A stretch of DNA of 8,029 nucleotides from DAOVRL01 sp964459805. GTDB taxonomy: Bacteria; Planctomycetota; Phycisphaerae; Sedimentisphaerales; Anaerobacaceae. Where the stretch lies: positions 1-8,029 of the forward strand of contig CAYWOD010000166.1 of assembly GCA_964459805.1 (NCBI GenBank), in the 5' to 3' direction. The first letter of the stretch is position 1. Each line of letters starts with the position of its first letter. The translations under genes and the position numbers were made by a program. The notes beneath the pieces are model-generated. The model searched no databases. It was not told the origin of the DNA and saw only the letters and a program-made list of their open reading frames with translations. Positions 1 to 5,980 of this stretch are shown in pieces.

Positions 1-24
1 ATTCCTGCTTTCGCAGGAATGACA
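1..24 (-). repeat. REP-like palindromic hairpin, copy at the left edge
   Basis: ATTCCTGC and GCAGGAAT form a perfect 8-bp inverted repeat around a 4-base loop (TTTC). Read on the minus strand the unit starts TGTCATTCC and ends GGAAT. It matches the hairpin at 5899-5922 over all 24 positions except two, which are paired with each other in the stem, so the stem is preserved. The element is probably cut by the window edge, because the other copy is part of an inverted pair. It lies 3' of the gene that ends at position 95. Confidence 0.8.
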
Positions 25-94
25 AATGCTGTTTCCGCAACAGGAACTATTTAACCGAAAACACTTAACTCTCTGTGGCTTTGAAGAATTCGGC

Positions 95-451
95 CTAAAA
101 CTCGAATTGGTCTTTGAAAACGGCTTGGAAATCGTAAACGCCGTCGAAATCGTCTATCGAGTCGGTCACCTGGGCGCTCATCCATTTGTGCTTTATCATC
201 AGATACACGATCTCGCCGAAATCGCGTGTGGCCTTAACGCCCCAGGTACTGAGCACGAGCAAAGCCAGTCTGCCCCATTTCTCAACGGCCAGTTTCTTCA
301 GCCCCTCACACAGCGTCTGGCCCGTGACGTGTCTGGGCTCTTCGGCGATCTTCTTGGCGGTATAGCCCAGCCCTTCATAGACGAATTTAATCGCCGCGGG
401 GCTGAACCGACCGTCTTCTCTGGCAATTTTCTCAAGGTTCTTTTTTTGCAT
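95..451 (-). CDS. Minf_1886 family protein (Verrucomicrobia/Planctomycetes-restricted small protein)
   Basis: This 118-residue protein is recognised as the Minf_1886 family (also annotated as a Verruc_Plancto-restricted protein), which is usually about 120 residues long. The function is unknown. Family hallmarks seen here are FVYEGLGYT near residues 23-31, RHVTGQTLCEGLKKLA at 40-55, WGVKATRDFGEIV at 70-82 and the acidic DDFDGVYDF at 100-108. There is no signal peptide, membrane segment or obvious catalytic motif, so it is probably a soluble cytoplasmic protein. The start ATG is preceded by TAGAAGA, a weak ribosome site very close to the codon. Codons 2 to 5 contain a run of seven A. The gene is last in the minus-strand series, 70 bases after the radical SAM gene. 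Family assignment rests on recalled motifs; the operon link is inference. Confidence 0.85.
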   Translation of the reverse strand: MQKKNLEKIAREDGRFSPAAIKFVYEGLGYTAKKIAEEPRHVTGQTLCEGLKKLAVEKWGRLALLVLSTWGVKATRDFGEIVYLMIKHKWMSAQVTDSIDDFDGVYDFQAVFKDQFEF

Positions 452-521
452 TCTTCTAATCGACTATGAAATAGCTAATACAATTCCGGGCCTATACCTA
501 TGAATCTTGTGCCTGACCTTT

Positions 522-1703
522 TCATCGCAATTTTCCTATTAGCCGCTCCCTCCTCTCCGCACGGTGGTTCCACGTATCGCGGCAAAGACAAACGTTGAAA
601 CCCGCCGTGCCGGGGGGTTCGCAACCATACTTGTCGTATATCTCAGTCAGCCCGTCCAGCACACGGCGATAAAAGTCGAGACCGGGCGCCTCGCTCTTAC
701 CATCCACCGGTTTGCCGTGAGGCAGCCATACAGAGGCTATCGGGACCACGCCGCGCTCGGCCAGATGTCGGGCGCCCGCAAGAAAGCTCTCTGCCGGTTC
801 CAAGCCCACGACAAACGCACTGCATGCCTTGTTTGGACCGAAATTCTCTGCAACATGCACCAGCATTGCCAGTTGGCGCCGGCGTCCGGCAAACCTCATT
901 TTGCCCGGGCAGATCCGGTTGGCTAACTGCTCATCCCAGAGTTCAACGTCGCACGCTACGCGGTCTGCCCCGGCTGCAAAGATGTCATCCACGAGGGCAG
1001 GATCAGCGGGAGCGGAGGTGTAGATGAGCATTTCTCCGCCAAGGCTCTCCAGACTCACGAGTTCGTTGATTGCCCGAAGTATCTCGACTACCAGATCGAC
1101 CTCGCCCGACGGGTCCATCGACGATCCTCCGGTGATCTGCACGTGTGAAGCAACACCCTCGGTCTGAACAGCGTAGCCCACCACCTCCGCGACGTCCTGA
1201 GCACTCGGTGAAGGCGGCAATTCCTTACCCTCGCGGACAAGCTGCTGGCTATAGCCCCCCGTATAGCAGAACTGGCACGCATATCCCGCGCGCGCATACT
1301 CACACGACCACAGATAGGGGAACGACAGGACGTCAACACCTTGCAAAACAGCCATTCCCTTGAATGGCATGCCGCTCGATGTCCTCTGTTCGTAGAAGCG
1401 AGTAGCCGGCGGGAAATCCACCTCTGTTACGAAGCGCCCTTCGTATTCAAGGCAGGCGCGGCCACTCTGGTTGATACTCATGCTAAAGGGTGACCGAGGA
1501 CCCGTGTTGACCATGTGAACAATTGTAGAATCCGGCAGTATCAGACAATTACACGCTTGTGCATCATCCGGACCGGACAATCGCCGAACCTTAGAGAAGC
1601 GCTCGTAAACCGAAACAGGAACGTTGATCCCTTTCGTAATCAACAGGACTTTCAACTCAAGCGAATCAACTACCTCGGCATTTAGTCTGTATGTACCCAG
1701 CAT
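522..1703 (-). CDS. radical SAM protein with CX8CX2C motif, unknown substrate
   Basis: This is a 393-residue protein. Residues 134-146 read CEYARAGYACQFC, placing C134, C143 and C146 in a CX8CX2C arrangement instead of the common CX3CX2C. The motif is followed by YTGGYS and later by QITGGSS at 189-195, which resembles the glycine-rich SAM-contact motif of the radical SAM barrel. The expected reaction type is [4Fe-4S]-dependent reductive cleavage of S-adenosylmethionine to a 5'-deoxyadenosyl radical; the substrate is not evident. About 130 residues precede the motif and include C51-N-C53. The C-terminal region carries C361, C372 and C374 (CX10CXC), a possible second cluster or metal site. The start is well supported: AAGGAG at 1710-1715 lies 6 bases before ATG. 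The gene is 87 bases after the prepilin gene. I do not recognise the precise subfamily. The class is confident, any specific product would be a guess. Confidence 0.85.
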   Translation of the reverse strand: MLGTYRLNAEVVDSLELKVLLITKGINVPVSVYERFSKVRRLSGPDDAQACNCLILPDSTIVHMVNTGPRSPFSMSINQSGRACLEYEGRFVTEVDFPPATRFYEQRTSSGMPFKGMAVLQGVDVLSFPYLWSCEYARAGYACQFCYTGGYSQQLVREGKELPPSPSAQDVAEVVGYAVQTEGVASHVQITGGSSMDPSGEVDLVVEILRAINELVSLESLGGEMLIYTSAPADPALVDDIFAAGADRVACDVELWDEQLANRICPGKMRFAGRRRQLAMLVHVAENFGPNKACSAFVVGLEPAESFLAGARHLAERGVVPIASVWLPHGKPVDGKSEAPGLDFYRRVLDGLTEIYDKYGCEPPGTAGFNVCLCRDTWNHRAERRERLIGKLR

Positions 1704-1709
1704 CGCGCT

Positions 1710-1715
1710 CTCCTT
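1710..1715 (-). promoter_or_regulatory. ribosome binding site of the radical SAM gene
   Basis: The minus strand reads AAGGAG, followed by six bases (AGCGCG counted after the motif) and ATG at 1703-1701. It is one of the best ribosome sites in the window and fixes the start of the gene. Confidence 0.75.
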
Positions 1716-1790
1716 GCTTTAACAGCTTCTTAAGCTATCTTTGCCCTTTCAAAGACATTGATCATCTGCAAAGCCGCCACGCACCTGGTC

Positions 1791-2603
1791 TTACTCGTAG
1801 TCTGTGAAACCCTTTAACCAGTCCGGCCACACCGGCGGGGCCGCATGTGTATCAAACGCCTTATGCCATTTCAACATCCAAAGCTCTTTCAGTCCGATCT
1901 TGCGCGCAGAGAAATCAACAAAGAGCCCGTTAATGTACCCGTTGTGCCGATTGATGCAGAAACCCTGCATATTCACACCCAAAGGCCCGAATTCACACAC
2001 ATCGTCATATTCGGGAGGCGAATCGTGCGGTTCAGGCAGCCCGCCAAGCCAGACGCAATCCAGAAACAGTGGTATCTTATACGCGCCTCTAACGTCTGCG
2101 CTGCCCCAGTTGTTCTTCAGATCCCGTCCCCACGGGTCAACCGTCCCGGGAGAAGCATTGGAAACATGCCCGTTCATCCCGTAGCTACCGTACACCCCAT
2201 CCACACCCATCGCGGCGTAGCTGGCGTCGAACACTCCCCACGCCAGAAACTTCCCACCCCAGGGTGGGTTCCTGCCAACCGTTGAAGCCTGCTTGGCGGC
2301 CATCGGGCACAAACACAGGTCCGGATCCACATAGTACGGCTCGAGAGTCTCTGTCCACATCTTGCCTGTGCTGCCGCTCTGGAAATACCCGTCGTTGTTC
2401 ATTGTGTACATCTTAAAGACCTTGGCCCACTGATTCAGCCTCGACTGGCAGCCTACCGCTCTTGCCTGCGTCCTCGCGCGTTGCATAGCCGGCATCAGAA
2501 TAGCCATCAGCAACGCTATAATGGCGATTACCACCAAAATCTCTATTAACGTAAACGCCGCCCGAAATACAGCGAATTCGCGGCTTCCGCAGCGCATGAT
2601 CAT
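1791..2603 (-). CDS. prepilin-type N-terminal cleavage/methylation domain protein (pseudopilin-like)
   Basis: This is a 270-residue protein with a short basic leader, then A16|FTLIE with the invariant Glu at +5 (E21) and a hydrophobic helix over about residues 17-38 ending in LMPAMQRAR. This is the class III signal processed and N-methylated by a prepilin peptidase; such proteins sit in the inner membrane or are assembled into type II secretion or type IV pilus-like structures. Position -1 is Ala rather than the usual Gly. The remainder matches the planctomycete style: CQSRLNQWAKVFKMYT after the helix and RHNGYINGLFVDFSARKIG at 219-237 near the C terminus. Dozens of paralogues per genome are usual in Phycisphaerae, and most have no assigned role. 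The start may be ATG 2603 or, two codons later, ATG 2597; a GTAGGG sequence lies better placed for the second. It is 140 bases downstream of metG. Confidence 0.88.
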   Translation of the reverse strand: MIMRCGSREFAVFRAAFTLIEILVVIAIIALLMAILMPAMQRARTQARAVGCQSRLNQWAKVFKMYTMNNDGYFQSGSTGKMWTETLEPYYVDPDLCLCPMAAKQASTVGRNPPWGGKFLAWGVFDASYAAMGVDGVYGSYGMNGHVSNASPGTVDPWGRDLKNNWGSADVRGAYKIPLFLDCVWLGGLPEPHDSPPEYDDVCEFGPLGVNMQGFCINRHNGYINGLFVDFSARKIGLKELWMLKWHKAFDTHAAPPVWPDWLKGFTDYE

Positions 2604-2743
2604 ACCCTACCCAACTTGGGGCGAAATATCTCACAAGGCCAGCTCTGCACCATTTGTAAGCCTTTTCATACGCTATGTTGTCGGATTTACGCCGAATTCA
2701 AGGCAACTATCATTCTCTTGCGGCTGCTCGCCCAAAGGCGCTG

Positions 2744-4612
2744 CTAAAGCACCTTCTGTCCGGGTTTGGCGCCGGTGTCGGCTGTCAGCATAAAGATGTC
2801 TTTGCCGCCGGTCCCCGCCGCCAGAATCATACCTTCCGAAAGGCCGAACTTCATCTTTCTCGGTTTTAGATTGGCGAAGTAAACCACGGTCTTGCCGGTA
2901 AGCTCATCGGGCTTATAGGCCGTCGCTATGCCGGCAAAAACCGTCCTGACCGTCCCGCCGACGTCCAGCAGCAGCGACAGCAACCTGTCGGCCCCTTCGA
3001 CGCGCTCGGCTTTTACGACTCTTGCGATTCGCAGGTCAATCTTCGCGAAATCATCAATTGTGCACTCGGGCTTAAACGGCTCGGTGGCCTGCCCCTGGGG
3101 TGCCTGGGCAATTTCCGGGGCTCCCGTATCCTTACTCTCTTCCATCATCGTATTTACCTGTCCTTCGTCAATTCTCTCAAACAATCGTTCAAAGTTGTTT
3201 ATCTTGTGATTCTCCAGCACCGTTTCGACATCTGCAAAAGTTAATTTACCCACATTAAGAAATTGTTCTACCTTCTCGGCGTATTTCGGCACAATAGGTT
3301 TTAGATAGACCGTCAGTATGCGCACGGCGTTTATCACCGCCGTAAGGCTTTGACGCGTTTTTTCCGGGTCAGTCTTTATGGTCGTCCAGGGTTCATTCTG
3401 CTCGACGTATCGATTTGCCTCGTCGGCTAACGCACTGATTGCCCGGACCACCGCGGCAAACTTCAGGTTCTGATAGTCCCGGATGACCTGGTCTTTTGCA
3501 GCGGCCAGCTTGTCGATCAACTCGGCGCCCTGCTCGTCCAATCGGCCGACTTGGCCGTCGAGTTTCTTCGTCAGCATCGGCCCCGAGCGCGATGCAAGGT
3601 TCGCGTATTTGCCGACCAGGTCGGAGTTGGTCTTGCCTATGAAATCCTCTATCCCTAAGTCAATATCCTCGACGCCGTCGGTCAGTTTGCTCGCGTAATA
3701 GTACCGCAGGAATTCGGGATTCAGGTGTTTCGCGTATGTGCTCGCCTTGATGAAGGTGCCGCGCGATTTGCTCATTTTTTCACCGTTNNNNNNNNNNNNN
3801 NNNNNNNNNNNNNNNNNNNNNNNNNNNNNNNNNNNNNNNNNNNNNNNNNNNNNNNNNNNNNNNNNNNNNNNNNNNNNNNNNNNNNNNCCCGGTATCTTAA
3901 AGCCGAAGTAAGGCCCGTCCCGCGAAATGTCCCAGTCCTTCAGGCCCGCCTTGAACCATTCATCTAACTTGTTCGCAACCGACCTCTGCGCGTATCCGCC
4001 GGCGATAAGCTCTCGCAGATCCTGCTCGTAGTTGGTGAGCTTGAAGAAATAGTGCTTGGAAGTCTGCAAAGTCGGCGCCGCACCGCAGGTCGCACAATAA
4101 GCGTTGATCAGCTCGGTCGGCCGATAAGTCGCGCTGCAAACCTCGCACGAGTCCCCGTATTGGTCCTCGGCCTTGCACCGCGGACATGTCCCCCGAACGT
4201 ATCTGTCGGGCAGGGTCATTTTGCACTTGTCGCAATAAGTCTGCTCCACGTCGCGCGTGACGATTGCCCCGGCCTCGTTTAACCGCCTAAAGATGAGCTC
4301 GCTGAAATACTGGTTCTCAGGCGAATGGGTGGAGTAGTAATTGTCGAATTCGACACCAAAGCTGTCGAAATCAGCCTTGTGCTCCTTGTGCATCTGCCCG
4401 ATCAGCTCCTCGGGCTCTATCCCGGCCTTGCGGGCGCTTATCATAATCGGAGTGCCGTGAGTGTCGTCGGCGCAGAAGTAAAAGCACTGATTGCCGCATG
4501 CTTTCTGGAAACGCACCCAGATGTCGGTCTGCAGATACTCGACCAGGTGCCCTATGTGTATAGGCCCGTTCGCGTAGGGCAAAGCTGAGGTTACAACGAT
4601 TTTGCGAGGCAT
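2744..4612 (-). CDS. metG: methionyl-tRNA synthetase, interrupted by an assembly gap
   Basis: The enzyme charges tRNA(Met) with methionine using ATP, in the cytoplasm. Class I signatures are HIGH at residues 19-22 and KMSKS at 279-283, after the gap. The connective domain holds four CXXC knuckles (C127/C130, C143/C146, C156/C159, C173/C176), enough for two zinc ions. The anticodon-binding helical domain follows. The last ~109 residues (starting near KPECTIDDFAKIDLRIARV) are a Trbp111/EMAP-II-like tRNA-binding OB fold, which dimerises the enzyme in E. coli. The ATG at 4612 fits the family start (PRKIVVTSALPYANG). An upstream in-frame extension to 4873 is an artefact of the low-complexity end of ricT. 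Ribosome site is weak (AGAGAAGA). The gene starts 16 bases after the ricT stop, suggesting co-transcription. With 34 unknown residues the product counts 622; the true length should be near 670. Confidence 0.97.
   Translation of the reverse strand: MPRKIVVTSALPYANGPIHIGHLVEYLQTDIWVRFQKACGNQCFYFCADDTHGTPIMISARKAGIEPEELIGQMHKEHKADFDSFGVEFDNYYSTHSPENQYFSELIFRRLNEAGAIVTRDVEQTYCDKCKMTLPDRYVRGTCPRCKAEDQYGDSCEVCSATYRPTELINAYCATCGAAPTLQTSKHYFFKLTNYEQDLRELIAGGYAQRSVANKLDEWFKAGLKDWDISRDGPYFGFKIPXXXXXXXXXXXXXXXXXXXXXXXXXXXXXXXXXXNGEKMSKSRGTFIKASTYAKHLNPEFLRYYYASKLTDGVEDIDLGIEDFIGKTNSDLVGKYANLASRSGPMLTKKLDGQVGRLDEQGAELIDKLAAAKDQVIRDYQNLKFAAVVRAISALADEANRYVEQNEPWTTIKTDPEKTRQSLTAVINAVRILTVYLKPIVPKYAEKVEQFLNVGKLTFADVETVLENHKINNFERLFERIDEGQVNTMMEESKDTGAPEIAQAPQGQATEPFKPECTIDDFAKIDLRIARVVKAERVEGADRLLSLLLDVGGTVRTVFAGIATAYKPDELTGKTVVYFANLKPRKMKFGLSEGMILAAGTGGKDIFMLTADTGAKPGQKVL
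3788..3887. other. assembly gap of 100 N inside metG
   Basis: Exactly 100 undetermined bases, the conventional size for a gap of unknown length. The flanking protein reads DISRDGPYFGFKIP on one side and NGEKMSKSRG on the other. In E. coli-type MetG about 85 residues separate these points, so roughly 250 bases are probably missing. The first gap codon starts with GG and must be Gly. Confidence 0.98.
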
Positions 4613-4628
4613 ATTTCTTCTCTGACGA

Positions 4629-5780
4629 TTACTGCTCCTGAGCTTTCTTGTTGCCCTGCTCCCGATCTTCCCTGCTCTCCTGCTCTTGGGTTTCCCTGTT
4701 GTCCTGCTTCTTGTTCCTTGCGGCCTTTTTGTCTCTTTCGGCCCTTCTGTCCTTTCCGGCCTTTTTGTCCTCTCTGGGCCTTTTAGTGTCTCGGGCCCGT
4801 TTGTCTTTGCCTGCCTTTTTGTCCTCGCCTGCCTTTTCGTCCTCGCCGGCATCATCCTGCTTCTTCTCGGCACGCTGAGGCGCCGGGATTACCTCGATCT
4901 CATCCACGGGCTCTGCGATCCTCGTGCCGCCGTCGTATTCAACAACGACAAGCTGCGTCAATATTTGGCTGTCCACGACTTTGCCTTCGCCGTTTTTGGT
5001 CCTGACCCACGCACTCTTTCTCGGCAGCCGCTTCTTAAGCTCCGTATAGGTCTTGTCTTCATATCGCAGGCAGCATTTCAATCGACCGCAGTAGCCCGAT
5101 ATCTTGGAAGGATCGAGAGTCGCCTTCTGCATCTTGGCCATCCGCATATTGACCGGCTTTAGAAGCCTCAAGAATCGCTTGCAGCAGCATTCCTGACCGC
5201 AGCTTTCTATATCGCCCAGCAGCTTCGCCTCGTCGCGCGAGCCGATCTGACGCATTTCGATCCTTGTTTGGTACTCGTGCGCCAGTTTTTTTACCAACTC
5301 GCGAAAATCCACCCGTCCATCCGACATAAAATAGAAAATAATACGCTCGCCGCCGAGTATGTGCTCGGCATCGACTATTTTCATCGGCAGGTTCAACTCT
5401 GTGATGAAACGCCTGCAGCATTCCATCTCCTCTCTTGCAATTTTCCCCAGGTGCTCCTGCTCGCTCAAATCCGCACCGGTCGCATAGCGTATAAATTTAC
5501 CGCCCTTCTCGCCGGGCAGATCGATATTGTCGTCACCGAAGTACTTCTTTACGTCGTCCTCGCTTAATTTGAATTGTCCGCCTCTATAGGAAGTGAGCTG
5601 CCCCACGAGCCGGCCCAGCTCCAGCCCTTTGTCGGTCTTGACTACCACGCGAGCGACCACTTTGGGTATCTTCGTTTCGTTATGCTCGAAGAAGCCGAGC
5701 GAATTCATCCGCCCGTAGCGCACCAGCATACGCTTTTTATTCTTTGCCTGCTTGGGCTTTGTCTCTGCGGTTTTTGACAT
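4629..5780 (-). CDS. ricT: PSP1-domain protein of the RicT/YaaT family with a charged C-terminal tail
   Basis: This is a 383-residue protein. The PSP1 core spans about residues 18-300: VRYGRM, KTDKGLELGRLVG (49-60), RTRIE-like TRIEMRQIGSRDEAKLLG (172-189), and the cysteine-rich stretch CGQECCC (194-200) followed by KISGYCGRLKCCLRYE (226-241). In Bacillus RicT is part of the RicA-RicF-RicT complex that binds [4Fe-4S] clusters and aids RNase Y-dependent mRNA maturation; whether that role holds here is inference, since partners are not in view. Residues ~303-383 form a Lys/Asp/Glu/Arg tail absent from the ~275-residue Bacillus protein. I chose ATG 5780: an in-frame GTG at 5828 would add MYKRYSLIIVLTWEFW, which looks like untranslated leader. 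The gene sits 200 bases after holB, and the tmk-holB-ricT order is also known from Firmicutes. Confidence 0.88.
   Translation of the reverse strand: MSKTAETKPKQAKNKKRMLVRYGRMNSLGFFEHNETKIPKVVARVVVKTDKGLELGRLVGQLTSYRGGQFKLSEDDVKKYFGDDNIDLPGEKGGKFIRYATGADLSEQEHLGKIAREEMECCRRFITELNLPMKIVDAEHILGGERIIFYFMSDGRVDFRELVKKLAHEYQTRIEMRQIGSRDEAKLLGDIESCGQECCCKRFLRLLKPVNMRMAKMQKATLDPSKISGYCGRLKCCLRYEDKTYTELKKRLPRKSAWVRTKNGEGKVVDSQILTQLVVVEYDGGTRIAEPVDEIEVIPAPQRAEKKQDDAGEDEKAGEDKKAGKDKRARDTKRPREDKKAGKDRRAERDKKAARNKKQDNRETQEQESREDREQGNKKAQEQ
4704..4874 (-). repeat. low-complexity degenerate repeat encoding the charged tail of RicT
   Basis: The minus strand repeats degenerate units encoding forms of KAGEDK or KAGKDK (for example GEDEKAGEDKKAGKDK, residues 312-327). 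The units are about 15 to 18 bases and vary in sequence. The stretch has no stop codon in the ricT frame nor in the frame that leads into metG, which explains the false upstream extension of metG. Such repeats change length easily by slippage. Confidence 0.7.
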
Positions 5781-5898
5781 CCAAAATTCCCAGGTCAATA
5801 CTATTATCAGGCTGTATCGCTTATACACCTACTCAAACTGACGATTCTCGAATAGTGCGCCGCCCCAAGTGCTTTTGGAACAGTAACATAGCACAGTG

Positions 5899-5966
5899 TG
5901 TCATTCCCGCGAAAGCGGGAATCCACTCGCTCGCCACATTACTGGATCCCTGCTTCCGCAGGGATC
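5899..5966. repeat. inverted pair of REP-like hairpins between holB and ricT
   Basis: The first hairpin is ATTCCCGC, loop GAAA, GCGGGAAT (5903-5922). The second is GATCCCTGC, loop TTCC, GCAGGGATC (5945-5966). The two units are in opposite orientation: one reads TCATTCCCGC on the plus strand and the other TGATCCCTGC on the minus strand, separated by about 20 bases. This is the arrangement of bacterial interspersed palindromic elements. The unit is of the widespread GTCATTCCCGCGAAAGCGGG type. It ends 14 bases from the holB stop and has no T-run, so it is not a typical intrinsic terminator. It could shield the 3' end of the tmk-holB message from exonucleases, which is inference. Confidence 0.85.
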
Positions 5967-5980
5967 AGGCGCCGAATCGC

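Noticed and set aside
26..469. Plus-strand frame of 147 codons across the Minf_1886 gene.
   Set aside because: It is the antisense of a recognised family protein and shows no family motif of its own.
1724..1736. Small inverted repeat AGCTT-CTT-AAGCT between the prepilin and radical SAM genes.
   Set aside because: Five base pairs, A+T-rich, with no T-run; too weak for a terminator.
2604..2743. Promoter for the prepilin gene in the spacer after metG (TTGAAT with a CATAGC-like -10).
   Set aside because: The -10 match is poor and the spacing is 18; I cannot support it beyond chance.
4613..4873. Upstream extension of metG by 87 residues rich in K, R, T, P and E.
   Set aside because: It lies wholly in the ricT coding region in another frame, is low-complexity, and the family start fits ATG 4612.
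4648..5162. Plus-strand reading frames opposite the RicT tail that look like hydrophobic membrane proteins.
   Set aside because: They are antisense to a Lys/Glu-rich repeat, which gives Leu/Phe/Ser-rich shadows; no ribosome sites or family likeness.
5781..5828. Upstream GTG start for ricT adding 16 residues.
   Set aside because: No ribosome site before the GTG, and the added residues do not resemble the family; ATG 5780 is closer to the conserved core.
5899..5966. Hairpin pair read as a short CRISPR array or an intrinsic terminator.
   Set aside because: The units are inverted palindromes with a single short spacer, and no T-run follows either stem.
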